In this document: positions 1 through 6,290 of the stretch, piece by piece
Layout of the letters: each line of letters opens with the position of its first letter
Numbering within the stretch: position 1 is the first letter of the stretch
Assembly (NCBI GenBank): GCA_038203955.1
Contig: JBBRDK010000124.1
Coordinates: 1-8,949, forward strand
Reading direction: 5' to 3'
Source: JALYUA01 sp038203955
GTDB taxonomy: Bacteria; Acidobacteriota; Thermoanaerobaculia; UBA5066; Gp7-AA6
DNA: 8,949 nt
Notes under the pieces: generated by a model
What the model was told of the DNA's origin: nothing
The model's database searches: none
Seen by the model: the letters and a program-made list of their open reading frames with translations, nothing else
Program-made: the position numbers and the translations under genes

Positions 1-104
1 ACTTGACCGCAGCGCGCGCCCTCGAGTCGTACGTGCTGCTCTGGCTGACGCTGTTCCTGACGTTGAAGACACCGGAATTCAACATCCGAATCGTGGGCGC
101 GTAA
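1..104 (+). CDS. C-terminal end of an unidentified membrane protein (partial)
   Basis: The frame with codons starting at position 3 is open from the window edge to a TAA at 102-104. It gives 33 residues containing a hydrophobic stretch (ESYVLLWLTLFLTL) and ending KTPEFNIRIVGA. That looks like a last transmembrane helix with a short polar tail. A perfect GC hairpin follows directly at 112-137, as expected after a gene end. The start and most of the protein lie upstream of the window, and I do not recognise the family from this tail. It could be a chance open frame, but the hydrophobic composition together with the hairpin makes a real gene end more likely. Confidence 0.55.
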   Translation, partial: LTAARALESYVLLWLTLFLTLKTPEFNIRIVGA

Positions 105-111
105 AGCAAGA

Positions 112-137
112 GCCCCCTCTTCCCGCGGAGAGGGGGC
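112..137. terminator. GC hairpin between convergent genes, likely bidirectional terminator
   Basis: A perfect 9-bp stem, GCCCCCTCT (112-120) paired with AGAGGGGGC (129-137), encloses an 8-nt loop. It lies between the + gene ending at 104 and the - gene ending at 181. The + side has no T run; the - side reads into TCTTGCTTT, which is mildly T-rich. Position and stability support a shared terminator. Confidence 0.55.
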
Positions 138-180
138 GGGGGGCGATTCGTCAGCCGGCGGACGGCTTCAACGGATCTCT

Positions 181-1323
181 CTAACGGATTTCCTTGTTGT
201 CCTCGAGCTGCTTGATGACCCCCTCCACGTTCTTGCGGTTCGCCTCGTCGGGTGCGGTGGCGAGCGCGAGCTTGCCTTCCTCGATCGCTTTCTTTCGGTT
301 GCCGAGAGCGGCATACCCTCGCATCAGACCGACGTGGACGGGCCACTTGTCCGGATAACGTTTCGCGTTCAATTGGAAGACGCGCATCGCCTCTTCTTTT
401 TTTCCGTCGACGAGAAGCTGCCGGCCCGCCTGGTGAATCTGTACGGGTTCCGCGGACCCGTGGTGGAGCGCCTTGTCGAGGGTCTTCGTGGACTCGGCCT
501 CGCGGCCGTTCAACGCCTGCAGGCGGGCGAGCGTCGCGAGCGTCGAAAAATTTTCCTGGCCGCCCGCGTACGGGTCCGACACGGCGCGCTCCGCCCACTT
601 CATCGCCTCGGGCAGGTTGACCTTGTTCTGCGCGCAAAAGGCCGCCGCCTGCTGCCAGTTCTGCCAGGAGAAACCCGCCCACCCGCGGAGGTCGCGCCGC
701 ATCCCGTCCACCCAGAGCCCGATCGGGTCATCGACGCTGACGGAGAGCGGAACCTGCAGCTCCTCCCACTTCAGGGCCACCGTCGCCTTCGCGGCCTCGC
801 GGTCGGTGAACTCGTAAGTCAGCCACTCTCGATAGTCGCCCTTCACCGGCTTGACCTGCACGCGAAGCGCGTCGTTTTTCGCGTCGTACCAGTAGCTGCC
901 CCAGGAATCCGCGTCGCGCGAGAAAATCACCGTCCACTCCTCCTTGCCGGGGATGAAGTGGAGGCCGTAGGTTCCGGCGGGAAGCGCCTGCCCCTGGACC
1001 TTCGCGTCGGAGGAGATTGCGAACGTCGTATTCTCGTTGGCACCGCCCCGCCACGGACAGGCGGTGCATTCGTTCAGTCCCAGATCGGAGAGGCCGAACG
1101 GGACCAGTTCGCCCCAGATCTTTCCCCGCCGGTCGTTGGCGCCTCGAACCACGCGCGGGCTCGAGTAGTCGATCCGGACCGTGACGGGCCCGATCATCGA
1201 TGACACGGAGGCCTTCGGGTTGTCGCCATTGGGCGGAAACGTGAGCCCCTGCGCCCCGAGGAGCGGAAGAGAGAGAGCGAGGCATCCCAGCGCGAGAACC
1301 AGCGGGCGGGTGTGCGGTTTCAT
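181..1323 (-). CDS. Secreted DUF2911 domain protein with C-terminal TPR repeats
   Basis: This is a 380-residue protein. The start at 1321-1323 is supported by GGAGGT 7 nt upstream. Residues 1-25 form a signal peptide (MKPHTRPLVLALGCLALSLP, then LLGAQG). Residues about 38-195 match DUF2911 as I know it: ASVSSMIGPVTVRIDYSSPR, then KIWGELVPFG, GANENTTF, LPAGTYGLHFIPGKEEWTVIF and LKWEELQVPLSV. Residues about 222-360 are helical and TPR-like (LPEAMKWAERAVSDP, KKEEAMRVFQLNAKRYPDKW, RKKAIEEGKLALATAPDE). DUF2911 has no established biochemical role; export to the periplasm or cell surface is inferred. Between the KIWG and GANE motifs is an insert with a CTAC pair (Cys86, Cys89) that simpler DUF2911 proteins lack. 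Genes on both sides look independent. Domain call secure, function unknown. Confidence 0.9.
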   Translation of the reverse strand: MKPHTRPLVLALGCLALSLPLLGAQGLTFPPNGDNPKASVSSMIGPVTVRIDYSSPRVVRGANDRRGKIWGELVPFGLSDLGLNECTACPWRGGANENTTFAISSDAKVQGQALPAGTYGLHFIPGKEEWTVIFSRDADSWGSYWYDAKNDALRVQVKPVKGDYREWLTYEFTDREAAKATVALKWEELQVPLSVSVDDPIGLWVDGMRRDLRGWAGFSWQNWQQAAAFCAQNKVNLPEAMKWAERAVSDPYAGGQENFSTLATLARLQALNGREAESTKTLDKALHHGSAEPVQIHQAGRQLLVDGKKEEAMRVFQLNAKRYPDKWPVHVGLMRGYAALGNRKKAIEEGKLALATAPDEANRKNVEGVIKQLEDNKEIR

Positions 1324-1402
1324 GCGACCTCCAGATTGTCGACAGGAAGGTGTTTCCTCCCAGTACGAATCCCCGGCCGCCAGGTTTTGGAGAGCCGTTC
1401 TT

Positions 1403-1531
1403 CGATTACCGATTCCCGATCTAGTTGACCGCGGAGTACCGCGGCCGTCTCGCTCCCGTTCGTCGCTCGACTCCCGATTCCCGGCCCGTTTGATCCCGAC
1501 TCCCGATTCCCCGCCCGCCTACCGCCTCCCG
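1403..1531. repeat. Heptamer-period intergenic repeat patch (CGATTCC/CGACTCC type)
   Basis: Degenerate 7-nt units run through the gap between the DUF2911 and kelch genes. At 1403-1420 the order is CGATTAC, CGATTCC, CGAT. At 1468-1488 it is CGACTCC, CGATTCC, CGGCCCG. At 1497-1517 it is CGACTCC, CGATTCC, CCGCCCG, followed by more 7-nt-phased C-rich units up to the kelch stop codon. The 21-mers at 1468 and 1497 differ at one base and lie 29 nt apart. The rest of 1324-1531 shows no coding signal. Confidence 0.6.
1429..1444. terminator. Short GC hairpin downstream of the kelch gene
   Basis: CCGCGG (1429-1434) pairs with CCGCGG (1439-1444) around the loop AGTA. It sits about 90 nt downstream of the kelch stop on the minus strand and upstream of the DUF2911 gene. 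The stem is only 6 bp and no T run follows, so a terminator role is tentative. Confidence 0.25.
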
Positions 1532-2533
1532 TCACCGAGGCGGCAGCGGCCCGCCCGGTCGTCCCCGCCGCCGCGGCGGCGCGACCGGCGGCCGGGCGGT
1601 CGGGTTTGGGGGCTCCTCGACGACGTAGACCTCGTTGACTCCGGTGACGCCGAGCCCTTCGTGCGTCGCGCCGCCCGGCAGGTACACCGCGCGGCCGATC
1701 ACCGCCGCGACGATCCCATGGCGGCCCGTCCGCATCGGCGGCAGCCGAGTCCACGCGTCCGCGTCCGGATCGTAGGCCTCGACCTGGTGGAATATCCCGT
1801 TGACGTCCGAGGCGTTGCCCTCGCCCCCGAAGACGTAAAAGCAGTGTCCGACGACGGCGCCTGCGACGCCCGATCGCCCGGTCGGCATCGGGGCCCGGCG
1901 GGTCCAGGCATTCGCCAGCGGGTCGTACGCCTCGACGCAATCCTGGCTGCCGGGCCTCCCTCCCGCGACGTAGAGCTCTCCGTCCATCACCCCGCCCGCC
2001 GTGTGATTGCGCGCGCACGCCATCGCGGCGAGCGTCGCCCAGGTGTTGCCCGCGGGGTCGTAGACTTCGGCCTCATTGCCCGCCATCCCGCCGCCCGTGC
2101 CGCCGGCAACGTAGATGCGGCCGTCGATCACGCCTGCCGCCGGCGTGCCGCCATGCACGTACCGCGAAGAGGCGACCTCGGTCCACCCCGCGGCGCCGGG
2201 TCCGATCGTGAAGACCCGGTTGCCGCTGCCCCCTCCGACGTACAAGCGGCGGTCCACGGCGGCAGCCCACCCGTGGTCCGTATCGAGGGGAAAATCCGGA
2301 CCCGCAGTCCAGGCATCCGGCCCGATGTCGTAGATCTCCGTCGCATTCGAGCGGCCCGCGAGACCTCCGACGACGTAGACGCGGCCTTCCAGAGCCGTGA
2401 CAGCGGACTCCTGCCGCGGGACGTTCTCCGGGGAAAGAGCGAACCAGGTTCCGGCCGGACAGGGAGCGGGTAGCGCCGCGGCGGCACCCGGGCCGGAGAG
2501 AAGGAGCAGGCAGAGGAGTCGAAGGGGCCGCAT
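1532..2533 (-). CDS. Secreted kelch-repeat beta-propeller protein
   Basis: This is a 333-residue protein. The open frame extends far upstream, but the start is placed at the ATG at 2531-2533 because a signal peptide begins there (MRPLRLLCLLLLSGPGAAAA) and the upstream part is antisense to another gene. Six kelch motifs occur at even spacing: YVVGG 53-57, YVGGG 98-102, YVAGG 141-145, YVAGG 188-192, YVFGG 233-237 and YLPGG 284-288. Typical YDP...W partners are present (EVYDPAGNTW, EAYDPLANAW, EAYDPDADAW). This predicts one six-blade propeller, a fold used for protein or carbohydrate binding; no catalytic residues are evident. The last 25 residues are a Pro/Arg-rich tail (PTARPPVAPPRRRGRPGGP) unlike the propeller, running into the repeat patch. 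The Shine-Dalgarno site is weak (GGCGGTGAG). Ligand unknown. Confidence 0.9.
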   Translation of the reverse strand: MRPLRLLCLLLLSGPGAAAALPAPCPAGTWFALSPENVPRQESAVTALEGRVYVVGGLAGRSNATEIYDIGPDAWTAGPDFPLDTDHGWAAAVDRRLYVGGGSGNRVFTIGPGAAGWTEVASSRYVHGGTPAAGVIDGRIYVAGGTGGGMAGNEAEVYDPAGNTWATLAAMACARNHTAGGVMDGELYVAGGRPGSQDCVEAYDPLANAWTRRAPMPTGRSGVAGAVVGHCFYVFGGEGNASDVNGIFHQVEAYDPDADAWTRLPPMRTGRHGIVAAVIGRAVYLPGGATHEGLGVTGVNEVYVVEEPPNPTARPPVAPPRRRGRPGGPLPPR

Positions 2534-2602
2534 GGATGGCGCGCTCACCGCCTTCGTTCGCAAGTCCCGGACCATCCCGAGGCCCGAGGGGGCTGCTCTA
2601 AG

Positions 2603-3607
2603 ATGGACCTCGTCATGAAGAGCTCTCGAAGCGTTTCGCTCGCGCTGGCGGCCGCCGGCTGCCTCGCGCTCGCCGTCCTCCTGTCCTTGAGCCCGCGGCC
2701 GGACCCCCCGGCGGCCCCCGCGTCCTCCGGCGCGCCCGTCTTCGGAGACGGGTTCTGGAAGCGCTGGGGCGACGGCAAGGGAGAGCTCGCCGGATACGAC
2801 CTGGTCTTTCCCCGATACGGACAGCCGCGAAAGGGCGTGGCGGTCACGGTCTTCGTCACCGAAACCTTCTCGAATTCCCTCCGGGTCAAGTCCGATCCCG
2901 GGAAACATCCGGCGTCCGACGAGTTTCCGGTGATGAAGCTCAATCTCGTCGAGGATTTCCAGACGGGCATCTACGACTACAACCTGCTGACCAGCGCGTT
3001 CGTCGCGCTCGTCCCGGTCAACGGCCGGCCCGCCGGCTCCGCGACGAAGGTCTCCTTTTCTTCTCAGGAATGGTGCGGCGGAGTGTTCGGACAGCTGCTC
3101 TTCGACGCCGCGTCGGCTCGCCTGACGGCGCACAGCTACTTCGACGGCGAGGCGGATCAGAGCCGCGCCATTCCGGCTCCGGCAGATGCTCTCGCGGGAG
3201 ACGCGATCCTGCTCTGGGCGCGAGGATTTGCAGCGCCCGCGCTCAAGGCCGGGGAACGGCGCGAGGTCCCTTTCGTCCCGTCGATCGAAACGGCGCGCCT
3301 GACCCATCGCGCCGTCGTAACCGCTCGCGTCACCCTGTCCAGGGAGGCAGCCCCGTCGCGCGTGACGGTTCCGGCGGGGACTTTCGAGGTCGAGCGGCGG
3401 GTGGCGGAGATCGCAGGAGGGTCGACCTGGAAGATCGACGTCGAGTCGGCCGAGCCTCATCGGATCGTCGCCTGGGAGACGAGCGAGGGCGAGAAAGCGT
3501 CGCTGCTCGCGAGCGATCGCCTCGAGTACTGGAAGCTCCACGGCGAGGGGCAGGAGTCGTTCCTCGGGAGGATCGGCTTGAAGCCCCGCCCGCCGCGGAC
3601 ACCATGA
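2603..3607 (+). CDS. Conserved exported protein of unknown function
   Basis: This is a 334-residue protein starting at 2603, or 330 residues if it starts at the in-frame ATG at 2615. The 2603 start has a GAGGGGG stretch about 10 nt upstream; the 2615 start gives a cleaner signal sequence (MKSSRSVSLALAAAGCLALA). One N-terminal hydrophobic segment (residues about 12-30) implies export or membrane anchoring. Conserved-looking motifs follow: ELAGYDL 61-67, VTVFVTETFS 81-90, GIYDYNLLTSAF 122-133, SSQEWCGGVFGQL 153-165 and SYFDGEAD 178-185. From memory, these resemble a Bacteroidota family often labelled 'septum formation inhibitor Maf'. That label looks wrong, since the sequence has nothing like the Maf nucleotide pyrophosphatase. 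The C-terminal half (VPAGTFEVERRV, WKIDVESAEPHRIVAWE) recalls DUF3108-like beta-rich proteins. It is divergent from the kelch gene, with 69 nt between starts. Function unknown. Confidence 0.85.
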   Translation: MDLVMKSSRSVSLALAAAGCLALAVLLSLSPRPDPPAAPASSGAPVFGDGFWKRWGDGKGELAGYDLVFPRYGQPRKGVAVTVFVTETFSNSLRVKSDPGKHPASDEFPVMKLNLVEDFQTGIYDYNLLTSAFVALVPVNGRPAGSATKVSFSSQEWCGGVFGQLLFDAASARLTAHSYFDGEADQSRAIPAPADALAGDAILLWARGFAAPALKAGERREVPFVPSIETARLTHRAVVTARVTLSREAAPSRVTVPAGTFEVERRVAEIAGGSTWKIDVESAEPHRIVAWETSEGEKASLLASDRLEYWKLHGEGQESFLGRIGLKPRPPRTP

Positions 3608-3614
3608 GGAGTTG

Positions 3615-3686
3615 TCAGTTCTCAGTTTTCAGTTTTCAGTCGGGCTGAGACGGTGACTCAGAACTGATCACTGATGACTATAACTG
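3615..3686. repeat. Heptamer repeats in inverted arrangement (TCAGTTT / ACTGATC)
   Basis: The left arm at 3615-3640 is TCAGTTC, TCAGTTT, TCAGTTT, TCAGT (about 3.7 copies, period 7). The right arm at 3663-3683 is ACTGATC, ACTGATG, ACTATAA, an approximate reverse complement of the left units. The arms flank a GC-rich centre (3641-3655) and could fold into an imperfect stem-loop. The patch begins 8 nt after the upstream stop codon and is AT-rich against a GC-rich background. Confidence 0.55.
3679..3684 (+). promoter_or_regulatory. Possible -10 element upstream of the Spy-like gene
   Basis: TATAAC lies in the only AT-rich stretch of the 163-nt gap before the gene at 3771 and matches TATAAT at five of six positions. 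No convincing -35 hexamer is present at 16-18 nt, and the hexamer is also part of the repeat patch, so this is a weak call. Confidence 0.2.
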
Positions 3687-3770
3687 TCGTACCATTCTCC
3701 CCGGCGTGAGGCATGTTGCCCACGCTTCGAAAACCCGTCGGGAGCGACTGCCCCGGCGAGAGGAGGTCTC

Positions 3771-4265
3771 ATGTACCCGGGATTCCTGCATTGGCGGCGT
3801 CAGCGCGAGCATTGCGGGGAGAGACGTGTCGGGATGGGCTTCGAGCCCGGCGCCGGGCGCGGGCGGCGCGCGGCGTGGGCGTACAGCGCCGGCGGCGAGG
3901 ACGACGCGGGTCAGTTCGGCAGCGGCGCGTTCGGCGTGCGCCGGCCCCTGCGGTTTCTCGCCTACAAGCTGGAGCTCTCCGAGCCTCAGGTGTCCGAGCT
4001 GGCGAGAATATTGGACGAGCTGAAGACGGAACGGGCGCAGGCCGCGGTCGACCAGCGGCGCGCCCTGTCGTCGTTTGCCGATGCCGTGTCGGGCGACGCG
4101 TTCGACGACGCCAAAGCGGCCGCGGGAGCGGCGCTGCGACTTCAAAGCGCCGAACGGCTCCGAACGGCGGTCGTCAACGGGCTTGCGCGGATCCACAAGC
4201 TGCTCGAACCGCCTCAGCGGGCGCGTCTGGCGTATCTGATTCGGACCGGGGTTCTTTCGCTGTAA
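3771..4265 (+). CDS. Spy/CpxP-like helical protein without signal peptide
   Basis: This is a 164-residue protein whose start is fixed by a perfect AGGAGGT at 3761-3767. Residues 1-56 are rich in Gly, Arg and aromatic residues (MYPGFLHWRRQREHCGERR). They contain no hydrophobic export signal. Residues about 57-160 are predicted all-helical, with two LTxxQ-like boxes: LELSEPQVSELARIL (67-81) and LEPPQRARLAYLI (145-157). Paired boxes of this kind are the hallmark of Spy/CpxP periplasmic chaperones and related heavy-metal sensors. The absence of a signal peptide means either a cytoplasmic variant or an atypical exported form. It ends at a strong terminator and is probably transcribed alone. The fold assignment rests on the two boxes and the helical pattern and is moderately sure; the function is not established. 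Confidence 0.8.
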   Translation: MYPGFLHWRRQREHCGERRVGMGFEPGAGRGRRAAWAYSAGGEDDAGQFGSGAFGVRRPLRFLAYKLELSEPQVSELARILDELKTERAQAAVDQRRALSSFADAVSGDAFDDAKAAAGAALRLQSAERLRTAVVNGLARIHKLLEPPQRARLAYLIRTGVLSL

Positions 4266-4272
4266 GGGAAAG

Positions 4273-4302
4273 CCGGGCGCGGGGCGATGGCTCCGCGCCC
4301 GG
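4273..4302. terminator. Rho-independent terminator, strong 10-bp GC stem
   Basis: CCGGGCGCGG (4273-4282) pairs perfectly with CCGCGCCCGG (4293-4302) around a 10-nt loop. It starts 8 nt after the TAA of the Spy-like gene. On the + strand a T-rich tract follows (TTCTCGTTCTCAGTTCTG). On the - strand CTTTCCCTT follows, so it probably also ends the convergent operon whose last gene stops at 4330. Confidence 0.8.
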
Positions 4303-4329
4303 TTCTCGTTCTCAGTTCTGTCTTCGGTT

Positions 4330-5448
4330 CTACTGGCCCGGCCCCTTCTCGGGCGCGTCACCCGGCGGTTTGGGGCCGCCGAGGTAGCGGACGAACTCCG
4401 GACTGGCGGTGTCGATGATTCGCCCGGCCGCCACGGCCGTGGCGAGCGGCCAGCGCTTTTCCTTCAACACCGATTCGCCCGCGGGCACGAACTCCGAATG
4501 CGCCGAGATTTCGCCGCCCTCCCCCCGGTTCTCCCAGGCGATGGAGCAGCCCGCCTGAATCGTTGCCGACCGACGCGTCGCTCCAAGATCCACATAGCCG
4601 CACTCGAACCGGCGCACGCGGGCGGCTTCCGGGCCTTCGATGGGCACCGTTGTCTTCGCCACGCGGGCAGCGAGTGCCTTCTGCGCGATCACCCGCTGCA
4701 CGCGAGCCGTCGGACGGTACGCCGGCCAGTCCACGTCAAAGCCCACCGGTTGCCGGGAGTTGTCGAACCAGACCGCCACTTTCGACCCGCCTCCGACCAC
4801 CGCGATTCCATTGACCTCGCGTCCGAAGATCGCGATGTTCGCCACGACCTGTTCGGTGTCCTTTTTCGCGTCGACGTCGGCTCCTCCATTGACGAGGTAG
4901 CGCGCGCCGAGGAACGTCAGCGATTCCTGGCTGCCGACCGTGATGAGGTTCCCCAGGGCTTCCTTGACGAACCGCCGGCCGAGCGCCTCCAGGTCCGCTT
5001 TTTCCAGCCGGGTGCCCCCCGCCTTCTCGATCTCCTTCGGGTCGTCGAGGTTCCCGCGCACGCGAAGCTTCGTTCCATCGGCGAAAACGTCCACGTAGCC
5101 GGCGTCGCCAATATACGAGGTGACTCGGTGATCCCGAGGCGCAGCCTTCAGCGCCCCCAGCGCCAGCCGCGGACCGAGAACCGTCTGCTTTCCTCCGACC
5201 CTCTCGAGAAGGCGTTTCGCCACCACGTCCCGGCCCGGACCGGCCACAGGGGCGAGCAGCGGAACGCTGTCGCGGCCAAATCCTTCCCGCAGCGACCGCT
5301 CGGTGAGCGACGCCAGATATTCCGAATGGCCCCGCCGGGGCTCGGCGGCTCCCGCGGACAGCGCCCGGAATGCGAGCAGGGCCGCGACCAGTATCAGCGC
5401 GCGAGTCCATAGCGAAACGGACAACGACCGGATGACTGCATGCTTCAT
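4330..5448 (-). CDS. Secreted protein of unknown function, partner of the caspase-like gene
   Basis: This is a 372-residue protein. The start at 5446-5448 is supported by AAGGAG (5455-5460) six nt upstream. That site shares a base with the stop of the preceding gene, so translation of the two is probably coupled. A long N-terminal signal (hydrophobic residues 13-30, ending SAGAAEP) indicates export. I do not recognise a named family. The middle part contains ANIAIFGREVNGIAVVGGG, then KVAVWFDNSRQPVGFDVDW (residues about 203-241). This beta-rich pattern resembles the 'GxxVxGGxxxVxxDxxGxV' core of PepSY/FTP propeptide domains that precede secreted peptidases. Its three cysteines are Cys283, Cys301 and, by absence of others, no further pair in the N-terminal half, so at most one disulfide (283-301) is likely. 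The tail is Pro/Gly/Lys-rich. An inhibitor, chaperone or pro-domain role for its neighbour is an inference only. Confidence 0.85.
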   Translation of the reverse strand: MKHAVIRSLSVSLWTRALILVAALLAFRALSAGAAEPRRGHSEYLASLTERSLREGFGRDSVPLLAPVAGPGRDVVAKRLLERVGGKQTVLGPRLALGALKAAPRDHRVTSYIGDAGYVDVFADGTKLRVRGNLDDPKEIEKAGGTRLEKADLEALGRRFVKEALGNLITVGSQESLTFLGARYLVNGGADVDAKKDTEQVVANIAIFGREVNGIAVVGGGSKVAVWFDNSRQPVGFDVDWPAYRPTARVQRVIAQKALAARVAKTTVPIEGPEAARVRRFECGYVDLGATRRSATIQAGCSIAWENRGEGGEISAHSEFVPAGESVLKEKRWPLATAVAAGRIIDTASPEFVRYLGGPKPPGDAPEKGPGQ

Positions 5449-5454
5449 CGCCGT

Positions 5455-5462
5455 CTCCTTCA
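5455..5462 (-). promoter_or_regulatory. Ribosome-binding site overlapping the upstream stop codon
   Basis: On the minus strand the sequence TGAAGGAG combines the stop of the caspase-like gene (5460-5462) with the Shine-Dalgarno site of the next gene (5455-5460). Ribosomes ending on the first gene are placed to re-initiate at the ATG at 5448, which favours linked production of both proteins. Confidence 0.75.
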
Positions 5463-6269
5463 GTTGTTGTCGATCCGCGAGCGGCACCAGTGCTCGACCT
5501 GAGAATCGCGCCACCGCGCAAAGCCGCCGAACGTTTGCCACTTCACTTCGTCGCGGCGGAAGTGGCAGTCGGCGCTCGAGTCGTGTGCACTGGTCGAGGA
5601 GCTGCCGGTGGCCATGACCGCAACATCCTGGTCTTCCCACCAGTCTCCATTGCCGTCGAACCACGCCCATTTCACCTTCTTGCCCTTCTGCAGGTCGTCG
5701 GCAAAGTCCTCGCCCGTTTCATCCGTCGTCGGCCCGTCCCACAGCTTGTCGTGGCTGCCCAGCGCCATGATGAGACCGCCCCGGAACGCGCCGCTCCAGC
5801 GACTGAAGATGTTGCTGTCCTCGTTGTTCAACGTCTCGCACGAGTACTGCGCGAAGAACGCGGCTGCCGTGCTCTCGTCCCCGTAGCGCCACTTGTCGGT
5901 GATCGAGAGCGCCCGCGTGTTGTTGTTCCACATGACGAGCCGGGCGTTCGTGTCGTTCTTGGCGCCTCCGTGGGTTCCGACGTAGAACAGGTGCACGTTG
6001 TCCGGGCCGTTGCCACATGAGTCGCACGTCGAGAAGGCGCTCTTCGCGCCGTGGAGGTTGAAGTAGAAGACCTTGGTGTCGGTGTCGTCCAGCTCATCGT
6101 TGAACCAGCCGCAGCGGTTCCACATGTACGAGAGAGTGTCCCGCCAGCCGCTTTCGTACTCGCTCTGGCAGCGAGTCCCGAAGCGGGCCTGGCCGGCGGC
6201 GATCGAAGCGTCGGCCAGAATCGCGGCGAGGCTCAGTAGCACCGTCGCGACGGCGCGGTGCGTTCTCAT
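5460..6269 (-). CDS. Secreted caspase-like (DUF6345-like) protein
   Basis: This is a 269-residue protein whose start at 6267-6269 has GGAGGT five nt upstream. Residues 1-26 are a signal peptide (MRTHRAVATVLLSLAAILAD, then ASIAAGQ). A hydrophobic strand ends in His-Gly (VHLFYVGTHGG, His100) and a second ends in Ser-Cys (AAAFFAQYSCETLNN, Cys144). This order and spacing is that of the catalytic dyad in caspase-fold (clan CD) peptidases. The later segment RWSGAFRGGLIMALGSHDKLW (split here at residues 158-177) and WAWFDGNGDWW resemble DUF6345 proteins as I remember them. Six further cysteines (34, 53, 82, 85, 235, 262), including CDSC at 82-85, suggest disulfides in an exported protein. It is the first gene of a two-gene operon. 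Peptidase activity is inferred and not established for DUF6345; a non-catalytic role is possible. Confidence 0.82.
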   Translation of the reverse strand: MRTHRAVATVLLSLAAILADASIAAGQARFGTRCQSEYESGWRDTLSYMWNRCGWFNDELDDTDTKVFYFNLHGAKSAFSTCDSCGNGPDNVHLFYVGTHGGAKNDTNARLVMWNNNTRALSITDKWRYGDESTAAAFFAQYSCETLNNEDSNIFSRWSGAFRGGLIMALGSHDKLWDGPTTDETGEDFADDLQKGKKVKWAWFDGNGDWWEDQDVAVMATGSSSTSAHDSSADCHFRRDEVKWQTFGGFARWRDSQVEHWCRSRIDNN

Positions 6270-6290
6270 GCCACACCTCCATCCGCCCGG

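Noticed and set aside
334..1203. + strand open frame (289 residues)
   Set aside because: Antisense to the DUF2911 protein; composition typical of GC-rich shadow frames.
1344..1358. AGGAA/TTCCT hairpin in the DUF2911 leader
   Set aside because: Only 5 bp, no conserved riboswitch-like structure around it.
1181..2473. Long + strand open frame (430 residues) antisense to the kelch gene
   Set aside because: Arg/Pro-rich with no domain; the minus strand encodes a clear six-blade kelch protein over the same bases.
2534..3541. Upstream extension of the kelch frame
   Set aside because: It lies antisense to the well-supported gene at 2603-3607 and would bury the kelch signal peptide inside the protein.
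3615..3686. CRISPR-like array
   Set aside because: Units are 7 nt with no spacers of constant length and no cas genes.
4498..5412. + strand open frame (304 residues)
   Set aside because: Shadow of the 372-residue minus-strand gene; no signal, no domain, His/Arg/Pro-biased composition.
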